Assembly: GCA_016110215.1 (NCBI GenBank)
Contig: JADWQD010000009.1
Coordinates: 188,093-252,092, forward strand
DNA length: 64,000 nucleotides
From: Capronia americana
Lineage: Eukaryota; Ascomycota; Eurotiomycetes; Chaetothyriales; Herpotrichiellaceae
Reading direction: 5' to 3'
This document shows, in pieces, positions 1 through 9,123 of this stretch. Both the position numbers and the translations under genes were made by a program. Every line of letters begins with the position of its first letter. Positions within the stretch are counted from its first letter, which is position 1. The notes under the pieces are model-generated. The model did not search any database. It worked only from the letters and a program-made list of their open reading frames with translations, and was not told the DNA's origin.

Positions 1-12
1 CGAAGAAGCTCT

Positions 13-719
13 CTATTTCAGCTGCTTGAACAGCTTGGGCGCCGCACATTGGGTTGCGCAATGTTGGAGGTGGAAAACTGTAGTGGGCATTAAATTAGCG
101 TTTGCAATCTCGCAACAGGCACGACGTGTGTTGGCCATGCCGTGAAAGAGAGGAAAAACCATCGAGGAAGGAGGTGGAAAAGAGGTGCTCGCAAGACATA
201 CATTCTTCGACGCAGTTTTCCTTGGGGCCTTTGTGATCGGGATCCTCCTCCTGCTTTGTGACCCGTTCCACGCACTCGTCGAAGTGGTGCTTGTAGCCCT
301 GGCATTGAGCAGAGCGAGCGCATTCTGTTCAGTGGTTAGCAATGCTCATGTATTGTCACCGAGACTGGTCAGCATTGCAGCTTTTCTCTGATCTCATTCT
401 TGCCACAGAGATGAGATGATGGAGGGGATGGGAATGGCGGCATACCTTCTTCTAGCAGGGGCTTGGGGTCAACTGGCTCCTCTTCCTCTTCCTCCTCTTC
501 CTCTTCTTCATCATCCCCTCCCTCTTCTTCAGCTTCATCTCCGTCGCCTTCGCCCTCTCCGTCATCTCCTTCTTTCTTATCGTCATCGTCGCCACCTCCT
601 TCCTTGTCCTCCCCGCCTTCTTCCGAGTCTTCCTTGTCGTCTGCAGGAGCTTCGGCCTGGACGTCTTGTACGAATGAGACGGAGCTCAGGAGGTCGGAGA
701 AGAAGTCTGTGATCCCCAT
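13..719 (-). CDS. QCR6: Cytochrome b-c1 complex subunit 6 (hinge protein)
   Basis: Small acidic hinge subunit of mitochondrial complex III, which helps cytochrome c1 and cytochrome c interact on the intermembrane-space side. Three exons join in frame: 719-446, 324-202 and 77-13, giving 153 aa. Donors are GTATGC and GTATGT; acceptors are AACAG and CTACAG. The start ATG at 719 reads MGITDFFSDLL. Roughly residues 40-85 are an Asp/Glu/Lys-rich tract with an uninterrupted glutamate run, normal for this family. The C-terminal half carries the conserved cysteines of the hinge fold: CARSAQC, FDEC, ENCVEEFF and HCATQC. The last exon ends APKLFKQLK, the family's typical C-terminus. The acidic codons make a CTC/TCC-rich stretch on the plus strand, which produces a spurious poly-Ser reading frame there. 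Identification is firm. Confidence 0.95.
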
Positions 720-1144
720 TGCGAAATTCGGGCGCGGCGGCGGCCGCTGGCTGCAGATGAGGATAGATGTACGGCTCAGGGAGAGCGGTTGGCGGGATAC
801 AATCGGCGGGCAAATTGAGCCAGACTCAATGCTGGCGGAGACGGAAAGGGTTGGATTGGGAAATGTCAAAAAGTCGATGTTCCTTGGAGCTTGGAGCTTC
901 GACGGAACATTACCTTGTCTGTGATTGGCCCGTCCGCAAGCTGCTCGGCGCCAAGCCACGCACGCGTGCTTCGAGTTCGACAGTCACGAGTAAGTCTCTC
1001 TTGTGGCTCTACGGCATTGACATTAATCCATCTATAGTCTGACCCTGCTGAGACTCGCGTATCAGTCGGAGCCAGGCTGGCTGTGTCTCTGTCTGGTGGG
1101 CTACCGAACGCCTTGTGCACTGTAAACAACCACGAATGTTGTGC
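720..1144. other. Intergenic, QCR6 upstream region
   Basis: 425 bp between the QCR6 start codon and the stop of the next minus-strand gene. It must hold the QCR6 promoter and 5' leader. I see no convincing gene or repeat. Confidence 0.6.
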
Positions 1145-2020
1145 CTATCCTTGAGACTGCGACAACCTCCGGTCCAACTCGGCCTGTATGCTTTGCTGCT
1201 GTGTCTCCTCGTACCCGGGCGGAGCATCGCTCGGTGGCTGGGCATCCTCAACGGGCGACCCTGCTCGTCTCAGTTCCGGGGTGATCGCCCCAGGCGACGC
1301 CACCGTGCCTCCAGTCTCGTCGGCACTCTCTGGTGCTACTCGGTCTCCTCCAGATTCTTGGTACGAAGGCAGCTGATCGAGGTGGACGTTGTCCAGGTTC
1401 ACGTTGCCCAGAAAGCTGTCCTGCCTCGGCCCGGATATGTTGTTTTCTCTCGCGTTTGACACGACTTGCTGCAGTCTCTCCTTGATTCGCTCGAGGTTCG
1501 AGTGGAAGTCAGGTGCTCCCCCCTCCTTGAATGTCAGCTTTAACTCGATCGCGGCTTGCGTCGCCGGGATGTTGCCGCCAGGTACTGGTTGCAAGGCTGC
1601 CTGCCACGCATTCGGCCCAAACCACGGTACCGTCATGTGCGTGTCGTGGAGGTTGAGAAGCGGGGCCGAGAACGACTTCAGCTCCGTGGTCGGCTTTTCC
1701 GGAAGATACACAATCTGTTTGCCGTGTCAGTGGATGGGGGTCGCTGCAGCACCTTGACGATATCCCGTACCCGCTGATTGGTCAGATAGACTGTGCCCGA
1801 ACTGCAGTGTATAGCCAAGGGACTGTTGCCGGGGTACGTTGTTGGGGTAGTGATGGAGAGGCCGACCCTTGGGGCTGTCTTGTGGATGATTCTCTCTGCT
1901 GGCAGTAGGACAAAGGAGCCTTTGCCATCCAGCATAACCCAGCTGAAGATGACATAATCAATTCGAGGTCTAGAATCAGAATCGCAGTCGTTGGGCTAGT
2001 ACAACATACTTGATGGACAT
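1145..2020 (-). CDS. GRAM-domain WW-ligand protein (WBP2-like)
   Basis: Cytosolic/nuclear adaptor of the WBP2 type: an N-terminal GRAM (PH-like) domain followed by a proline-rich tail that binds WW domains. Exons are 2020-2010, 1942-1771 and 1714-1145, 250 aa in total. The first exon is only 11 nt (MSI plus part of a codon). It is supported because GTATGT/CTTCAG splicing gives MSINWVMLDG, the family's usual start. The second intron is GTACGG...AACAG, 56 nt. GRAM motifs visible are GTVYLTNQR, a polar FSAPL strand and the WFGPN..QA segment, then LKLTFKEGGAPDF. The tail contains LPSYQE and PPGYEE; PPGY is a canonical PPxY WW-binding motif. It ends in a Gln/Glu-rich stretch. The family call is strong; its partner in this fungus is unknown. 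Confidence 0.85.
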
Positions 2021-2957
2021 CCTGACTGTGCCGATGTTATCAGAGACAAGGTCTCGTGGGAATAGCAGTCTTCGGAGGTCGAGACGGTGGCGGCTTCGTA
2101 AGGGAGATGCCTGCCTATGTACCTGGATCCCAGCCGAGGACAAGGCGACAGAAGAATGTCAAATTGATCAATGCGAAATCATGGTGAACATGACTAAGGC
2201 TCAACCGGAGAGGGGGTCAGCTCTTCAAGAAGTAGGCAGCGACACTAGAGACCGTGTGAATATCGAACTTGATCATGTCGGAAGACGTGTAGTCGGGAAT
2301 CTGACGATGTGAAAGCGTCGTGTTGGATCTGCACACGCTGCCAAGCCGGAATCTGCGTCATGCCGCTTTATTCTTTCGTCTTCTCTCATTTGCCATTCAT
2401 TAAAATATCCTGTAGGGCATAAACGCCCTAAGTCACCTTTAGAGCTTGCAAGTGAAATGAACCATCGAGTTGATGAAGGCAAGGGTAGCCAGTATTGTTG
2501 AATGTTATTGTTGCTTTTTCGCCTGTGAACGCCGAAATAGGAGGCACGTGATATAGTCACGTGCGCGTCTATTTCCCCACCAATCAGAGCGCTTCCCAAG
2601 ACATTAGCATGGATATTTTGTCAGGAATAATTGTCTGACCCTACATCAAACAGATCTGATCTGGCCGAAGTAACTCAAATTTAATGGTCTACCGATCATT
2701 GCATTCCGCTGATCTTTCTCTACATACACAAGCCCATCCGACCAGGCACGTTGTTCTACGGATGCCCATACCATACCATTAGATGTGGTGGATCGGCCTC
2801 AGCCCGGATGTGCCTCCACCTTGAATAACATCATGCTTGTTATCGTGTCTCCATAAGTTGTCGTACAGGCTTGACACCCGTGCTCGTGTCGTCTGAAACC
2901 GCGCATATCCATACTAGCGGTTGTGGTTCATGGAGTTCTGCCTAGGTATGCCGCACC
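2021..2957. other. Intergenic, 0.9 kb
   Basis: Lies upstream of the WBP2-like gene and downstream of the protease-like gene. It contains an inverted pair of CACGTG boxes, listed separately. Short reading frames here have no protein-like features. Confidence 0.5.
2543..2564. promoter_or_regulatory. Inverted pair of CACGTG (E-box/CBF1-type) sites
   Basis: Two CACGTG hexamers, 2545-2550 and 2558-2563, sit in an inverted repeat: GCACGTGA, a 5-nt AT-rich spacer, then TCACGTGC. They lie about 0.53 kb upstream of the WBP2-like start. CACGTG is bound by fungal bHLH factors (CBF1, SREBP/USF types). Binding here is inferred only. Confidence 0.35.
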
Positions 2958-4516
2958 CTACATGACAAAGCGTGTATCAATGTCTGCCTCGTTCACATCA
3001 CCCTTGGCCCCGATGGCATTGGTCAACCATGGTTCCAGATCCGGGGTGAGCAGGTTGACAAGGTTGTATGGGCTCTCGGGATGTCCTCCTGAGACTGTGG
3101 GAGTCAGAAATGACAATTATCAGGGTCACCTCACTTACCGATACCACAGACACGAACGAGGCGATCCACACTGTTGTAGCCCGCCTGGTCCGCCGCAAGA
3201 TCATAGGCACAGAACATTGCGCCGGATCGGCCGTACCAGGCACTCATGTCGACATGTTCCTGATGTGCTGCGAGCTCTGGTTCACCAACGGCGGCATCAC
3301 GTTCTTTGACGCGGCCAAATGCCACAGTGCGTATGCCGGGCATGATCACTGAAATATTTGGTGGTTGGTCTCCCTAAAACCGATCAGTCTCGTACGGTGA
3401 CTTGCAGCAGCTGGTATACAGACCCAAGCTTTAGCGATTTTGATCTTCACATCCCAGGATTGCTGTTCGTAAAACTGTGTCCAGCAGGCGTCGAAGTGCT
3501 CCGCAGCAACTGCAAGATTGTAACCGACGGTCCAGCAAAGCTTTGCCTCCCTGGTTGCTTGTTGATCGACGTCCGTGGCGTAAACGAGCTGGCTGGGATC
3601 AATGACCTTGTTCTTGCTATCGTTGTTGGGGCGAGTCAGAATCTGAAAGACGGCGAAGTCCTTTGAGCGATGGACAGCTGAGAGGCGGATATCGAAGAAT
3701 CGGCGATTCAGGGTGTTTGCTACAGCTGTCAGCATGTAAAGCCGCACCAGTTGATAGTCTTTCGACACTACTGACGGGTATGGATTTCTCTGACTTGCAA
3801 CGCGCACTGCATGCCAAACTCCCGTTGGTGGAATTTCAGTGCCAACCGCTGGAACTCCTCCTTGTTGTCGGGCCACCGCAGGAAGTGGGCACAGGTGACA
3901 ATGGCGTCTCTGCCAACCCGAAAGCCGGAGACGTGGATGGGGTCGTCTTGCCCCGGTCTCCGAATGCGTATGGCGACCGCGGCAAGACCATGCATCATGA
4001 GAGATGTCAGTTTCTAGGGAAGCCAAACGTCAGCATTTCGGATACCACAGTTGGCCGAACCCTTACCTCCTCGGTGCCATCTACAAGTTCATTTTGCACA
4101 TCCGTTAACTCAGGAGCTTCCGTCTCAAATTCACCAACGTCGCCGAGGAGGTGGAGCCCGCACAGCGAACTGGAGGTCATCCCAGAGAATTTGAAGGGTT
4201 CCGGTGAGAAGGTCTGTGGACTGCTTGCTTGGATCAACCCGGCTGCGGCATCCCTTGTGGATGGCGTTGTTGGCTGCCCCAGCAACTTCAGAGTGTCCGC
4301 TCGTTCTTTATCCATCATACTAATATATGCTCTGGTGAGAGATGAATCGGCGAAGGAAGTACACGCAATGCGGGCGAGTCGGTCCACCTCGTTGGGAGGT
4401 TCGTGTCGGACGGGGTTCCGAGAACAGGCTTGCACAAGGGCTGCCTTTAATAGCGGTGAGATACTCTCCGTTGCAGGCTGGCTGCTGGTTGATTTGTCCA
4501 TGTTTGTTCCTGCCAT
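2958..4516 (-). CDS. Trypsin-fold serine protease-like protein
   Basis: Five exons (4516-4067, 4013-3776, 3719-3420, 3348-3139, 3094-2958) give 444 aa. Introns are 53, 56, 71 and 44 nt. Donors are GTAAGG, GTCAGT, GTATAC and GTAAGT; the second intron is the least certain. The first ~150 residues are Ser/Thr-rich and look disordered. A chymotrypsin-like domain follows. The strand SGFRVGRDAIVTCAH supplies a histidine (about H193). SKDFAVFQI supplies an aspartate (about D250). WYGRSGAMF supplies a serine in a GxSG-like turn (about S371). The triad order is right for trypsin/HtrA-type enzymes. There is no signal peptide, so an intracellular role is likely. GRSGAM deviates from GNSGGP, so activity is not assured. 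The start ATG lies in the first copy of a 23-bp tandem repeat. Confidence 0.7.
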
Positions 4517-4579
4517 TTGCTGTCTGTCGTTCCTGCGATTTGCTGTCTGTCGTTCCTGCGATTTGCTGTCTGTCAGGGG
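4511..4579. repeat. 23-bp tandem repeat, three copies
   Basis: Units begin at 4511, 4534 and 4557 and share the core GATTTGCTGTCTGTC with minor differences. The first copy reads CCATTT instead of CGATTT; that single base creates the ATG used as start of the minus-strand protease-like gene. The third copy diverges at its right end. Confidence 0.9.
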
Positions 4580-5051
4580 CAAAGGCACGACGACACGACA
4601 AGAGCGGCGAGGCTGGAAGGAGTCCTGTCCTCTAATCAACCGAATGTAATAAAGTAAATAAAGGTGTCACATCATTGTTTTTTTCATAAAATAACTGCCT
4701 TATACATTAAATTCTAAAGTAGTAAATAGTATATGGCCCTTTGCGCGCTTATCCCTGCAGGCAACTTTTCCGATTGGGCGCCACGGAAAGACGTTGTTTG
4801 ATTATGACGTAATGTACCGAGTTAGGAGTCCGGAGGCATCAGCCGAGGTCCACCAGCACCCTAAATAGCCACCGATCAACCACCCCGCTGCCCCTCCTTT
4901 GCACTGAACACAAGCTTCGAAAACCTTTGCGTGCTTTCATTTGGACCATTAACAGCCTGCGCGCCCTGGCCGATCAATCTCAAAACATGCCACGGCAACA
5001 GTCTGTGCATGCTACATACCACCTGCCTCTGTCCGGACCACTAGAAGCCGG
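4517..5051. other. Intergenic with AT-rich core
   Basis: Holds the remaining copies of the 23-bp repeat. An AT-rich stretch at about 4640-4735 probably includes the promoter of the minus-strand protease-like gene. No gene seen. Confidence 0.5.
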
Positions 5052-6269
5052 TCACAGGTTTGCGCGCGCTGGCTCGGTGAAGTCAGCACTCTGCCGGGGT
5101 ACAGAGCGAGCACTCTTGCTGGCATAGTATTCCAGCACTGCTTCTCTCAGAGCCTGGCAGCCCCGGTCAATGTGCCGCTCTGGCTCACCCACCACGCTAT
5201 AACCCATGTGCCCAACCCTCACATAGCGATGGCCGACTTCTTTATGCATGCCGCCCACGATGGTGAAACCCTTCTCTGTGACCCTGGACAGCAACTCCTT
5301 TGGCGACAAGCCCTCGGGAAGCCAGAATGCTGTGAGGCCATTGGCCTGGTTTTCGGGCTGTTTGGCCAGCTGGGTTAAGCCGAGCTCCTGCACTACAGCT
5401 TTGACCTGTGCGCTTTTCTGCCGGTGTTGCTCGAATCTCTCTTGGAGCGGACGGGAGAGGATCGAAGTCAGCGTGGCGTGCATTGCATGGACCAGCTGCG
5501 TGGGCGGGGTTGCGAAATAGCTGGACTGTTTCTTCTCATAGTTCTGCATGATGGGCAGCCACCTGGGGAGACTGGCATACCACGACGTGGGCGGTGCTGT
5601 CCTTGCCTTGGCCACCTGAATGGCACGGGCGGATGCCATGATGATCGCAAGCCCAGGAGGACAGCCAATGGCCTTCTGCGACCCGGTGGCCACGATGTCG
5701 ATGTCCCATTTGTCGAACTGGACGTCTTCGGCGCCGACGCTGGCGACGCCGTCGACGATCAGCAGTGTCTCGGGCGATACTCGTCTGAGCAGGTCCGAGA
5801 GCGGCTTCAGCGGCATCAGAACGGCTGTCGAGGTGTCGACATGGACCACGACCAAGGCTTTGTACCGCGTCCTCCTCAGCTCTTTCTCCACGTCTCGAAT
5901 ATCGGGTGCCTCGCCGATCGAGACCGTCATCTTCGTCGTCTGGGCTCCGTACGTGGAGAGGCACTGCTCGAAAGCATCGGAGAAATACCCAGTGCTGAGA
6001 CACAAGACCGGCTCTCCAGGCTCGATGAAGTTGGTGGCCACGAAGTCCCAGCCCAGAGTGCCGCTGCCTCCAATGACGAAGGGTTGAGCATTGGGATCTT
6101 CACTCTGGAAGAGCTTGCGGGTCATGGTCAACACGTCGCCAAATGTGTTGCAGAAGGGTTGAGCGAAATGCGACTCTGCCCACGACGACATGGCGTTCAG
6201 AACGGCAGGGTCGACCTCCGTCGGGCCCGGTGCAAGGAGGATGGGGCTGGTTCGAACTTGGGACGACAT
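5052..6269 (-). CDS. Class V aminotransferase (alanine-glyoxylate/serine-pyruvate type)
   Basis: PLP-dependent enzyme, 405 aa, a single uninterrupted exon from ATG at 6269. It resembles fungal alanine:glyoxylate aminotransferases (AGX1 group), which convert glyoxylate plus alanine to glycine plus pyruvate. The N-terminus LLAPGPTEVDPAVL is the family signature for substrate binding. GGSGTLGWDFVATNF binds the cofactor phosphate. VDGVASVGAEDVQFDKWDID is the conserved block around the cofactor aspartate (VDG). GSQKAIGCPPG carries the Schiff-base lysine, about K199. Length matches the family (380-410 aa). The C-terminal SARSVPRQSADF tail has no obvious PTS1 at the very end (it ends RANL), so peroxisomal targeting is not shown. 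AGXT versus a paralogous transaminase cannot be settled by eye. Confidence 0.9.
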   Translation of the reverse strand: MSSQVRTSPILLAPGPTEVDPAVLNAMSSWAESHFAQPFCNTFGDVLTMTRKLFQSEDPNAQPFVIGGSGTLGWDFVATNFIEPGEPVLCLSTGYFSDAFEQCLSTYGAQTTKMTVSIGEAPDIRDVEKELRRTRYKALVVVHVDTSTAVLMPLKPLSDLLRRVSPETLLIVDGVASVGAEDVQFDKWDIDIVATGSQKAIGCPPGLAIIMASARAIQVAKARTAPPTSWYASLPRWLPIMQNYEKKQSSYFATPPTQLVHAMHATLTSILSRPLQERFEQHRQKSAQVKAVVQELGLTQLAKQPENQANGLTAFWLPEGLSPKELLSRVTEKGFTIVGGMHKEVGHRYVRVGHMGYSVVGEPERHIDRGCQALREAVLEYYASKSARSVPRQSADFTEPARANL

Positions 6270-8409
6270 GTTGCTGACTGCCTATAGTGAACTGTGCTCA
6301 GACTAAACTCGACTGTGAGGACTTCAGGACTATTAACACATGGACTCAAGCAGTGCGATAGGAAGTCCAAGAAGATATGACCAGGGCCGTGTCACCGCAT
6401 CGAGACGCTTCTCCTCCCCTTTCGATCCTGCTGTATCAGGCTGGCATCAGTGCCCTTCAGACATGGTTTCCGTACGCTGTAGACCTGCAGCTATGGCATT
6501 GTTCGGGGGAACACGCCGTCCGGACTTCTCGGGAGTATCTCCATCACCAATCACGTTCTTGGCCTGATCAGCATTCGCGGTCTGACCCGGGGGTTAAAAG
6601 TTCTACCGCTTGGGACATGGTGAAGATCAATTGTGCAATCTCCAGGTGAATCTCCTCGAGACAAACGAGGCGAGAACTCGATATCACGGAGTCGGATTGA
6701 TTCGGAACAAATGAGGAGCAACGAAAACCGTGTCTCATGAAAATCATTTCCTGCCTTAGGCCGACAAACAATGGAATACGATCTGTCAGCGACGATATCC
6801 ACTGAGCTGAAGTCCCCTGCAGGGCCCCAGTGGAGCCAGCAAGTTCGAAAGAGAAGAAGCCGTGTTTTCGTTCGTTCCGACAAGACACATACGGACGTCT
6901 CTTTCCTTGAGACTGCCAGTGTACCAGGCGGGCGCGGGTGGATGTCGAGACACTTACTCTCCTCTGCCGCCGCTACCCTTCTCGACGAACGGGATGCGCC
7001 ACGCTACAGGAGACGACCGGTGCTCACGCCAGCCTGATCCTTCCTTCTTCACAAGCTCGGTTGCGGTAAGTTATGTCATACCCTGATTGGGAATTCGAGG
7101 TGAGCCTGTTGTCTCCTAATCTCCACGGGAAGGCAACCGCGCCGCGTCTCGATCCCGGGGTACATCCGGGGAATTCTCGCCGCCCCGCGCTACGGACGGG
7201 GAGTCCGCGTGCCAAAAATGAGGAGTGCATGCATGAATGCTTAGTGCGAACCTCACCAAGACGTTCCTCGCTGTCCATCCCCGAGAGAATCCCGTACTCA
7301 ACATCACGAAGTATTACTGTATCGAGCGTATCCTAGAAATCGAGGCGTGGGGGTTGAGTAAGTCGATACATGCAAGACGACAACTTCATGGTACGTACCC
7401 TTTCACGTGCCTTTCGATGAACCTCGACACTGTCAGAGTCAGAGACACTCTCCATTTTCACCAAATAGCAAACATTCCTCACTCCGAGTCGTAGTACCAC
7501 AGTACCGAAATCTCGTCCCCGAACACGGGGTGAGTGGATTGGGAGACTTGCAATCTCTGGTATGGTATCTAGCTCGAACGACACCATCCTCCCCAGCACC
7601 GTTGGATCCAGCTAGCACTTTTCGCTCCTTGTTGGCGTTGTCCCGACGTCCACGATGGTACGTGGCAAGCAGTCGACCTCTCCCCGTCTCCCGCGAAAAT
7701 ACCACCTCTGGTCCTGATGCCGAACAAGTCATCTGCTGCTGCTACTGGCTGGCTGGCCACGTAGCAAAACTTCCAAACCACTTGTCCCGCGTCTCATTCG
7801 TTCCATATCACTCGCGCTCTATGGCACCGCCTCTCTGTCTTCAAGTCCCAGGTCCGATTATCAGTCACTTCGATTGTTTGTTTCCTAAGGTTGCACCGTC
7901 TTAAATTGATCATGCTCTCTCGATTCGTCCCACACAAGACGTTCAGTACCTCTTGGTCCTGCGAAGGACGTTACCCGCCATCACGGCTGGGGCCTAGCGA
8001 CGGAACTACCTCACTGGCCCCAGATAGAGGTCCTCCGGAATACGCACAGTCAGCGTCGAGGGTCACATGACGCGGCATTCCAATATCTGATCATCGAGAA
8101 CCTGCACGCCTCTCAGAACGTCAAACGGATGAGCCGGTGTAGACTGAAGAGGAGTAGAAGTCATTGGATCAGTGAAACTCAAACAACTATATCCATTCAT
8201 CTCGTCACAGCTGAACCACGCTTCCGTTGGGCATAATCTTCTTGTGGATGGGTCAATATGGTTGATGCCGGAAGCAACAGATCCAGCTGTTCTTCCATCC
8301 AATGTCTCTCTGGCTGCAGGCGAATTCTGATGCACTGGTTCTTCCCACCTGCGACGCCCTGCCAGGGCGCATTTCGGCGACGGAGATATCATTCGTCACT
8401 CGAAGAGGA
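6270..8409. other. Gene-poor span, 2.1 kb
   Basis: Upstream of the aminotransferase. Reading frames at 6551-6888 (minus) and 7407-7904 (plus) lack recognisable domains. A minus-strand frame at 8063-8392, ending VLDDQILECRVM, looks somewhat protein-like. It could be a 3' exon of the ORF at 8410-9123 via an intron starting GTGTGT near 8490 and ending GGCAG near 8361, which would be in phase. I could not confirm this. Confidence 0.35.
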
Positions 8410-9123
8410 TCAGTCATCCTCGTCATGAATGGCCATAAAAATTCCTCTGGCCCTGATGTCCTCCTCAAGCGACAGCGACACACGATGTAGCTCCACCACG
8501 ATCTTGGGGATTTGGCCGCCCGGCTCCTTCTGTTCTGCTCTTTTGGACGTGGCTTCGAACTCAAGATAGAGCACATGCGCCCGCTCGGTTGAAGGAAAGA
8601 ACGTTCGCAGCCGTGCGAGCTCGAGCAATCCCCTGCGAGCATACTGCCCACCCATGAGGGGCACCCAAAATTCCTTTCCTAGCTGCAAGGCAATCCGTCC
8701 CAACGCGAGGTCCCTTCGACAAGGACAAAGGCGATGACACCGTCCTCCCCACGAGCGATCGCTGTTCGAGAGTGACGCCAGAATGATGGCCACGACGTGC
8801 TCCGACGCTTCCGCTGCGGTACAGATTTCCTCGTCATCGTCACTGTCCATGCCGATGATGCGGAGAATCCTCAACGCGGACCACGGCGCGGCCGAGAAGC
8901 AGCTCTCCGACATCGTGTCTCCGTACGATTTTCTGATCAAGTGTGGATATCTCGTGATGATGTTTACGAGGGATCCGGTGAATTCGAGATAGGGAATGGA
9001 ATACGGTGGCCCCGTGACCACGCCGTGAATGAAGCCGGCGAGTGGCTGCAAATGTCGGCGGCATGGACACGCTTTTTGCCCTCCTGACACCATCTTCCCC
9101 TTCTCCGACTGCCACGGGACCAT
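8410..9123 (-). CDS. Hypothetical protein, 237 aa
   Basis: Open frame from ATG at 9123 to a stop at 8410, long for chance in this base composition. I do not recognise the family. Visible features are a hydrophobic/aromatic N-terminal half, an acidic patch MDSDDDEEI, a helix-rich middle (GLLELARLRTFF), and a C-terminal strand-like segment PKIVVELHRVSLSLEED ending IHDEDD. No signal peptide or membrane segment. It may lack one or more introns. It may also extend in the 3' direction by splicing before the stop. Probably lineage-restricted. Confidence 0.45.
   Translation of the reverse strand: MVPWQSEKGKMVSGGQKACPCRRHLQPLAGFIHGVVTGPPYSIPYLEFTGSLVNIITRYPHLIRKSYGDTMSESCFSAAPWSALRILRIIGMDSDDDEEICTAAEASEHVVAIILASLSNSDRSWGGRCHRLCPCRRDLALGRIALQLGKEFWVPLMGGQYARRGLLELARLRTFFPSTERAHVLYLEFEATSKRAEQKEPGGQIPKIVVELHRVSLSLEEDIRARGIFMAIHDEDD

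Noticed and set aside
463..924. Plus-strand reading frame with a long serine run
   Set aside because: Antisense shadow of the Glu/Asp codons of QCR6 (GAG/GAA read as CTC/TTC in another frame gives TCC/TCT).
3663..4649. 328-aa plus-strand frame
   Set aside because: Antisense to the five-exon protease-like gene, which has motif and splice support.
5424..6287. 287-aa plus-strand frame over the aminotransferase
   Set aside because: Antisense to a clear class V aminotransferase; no domain, high Arg/Gly as expected from shadow frames.
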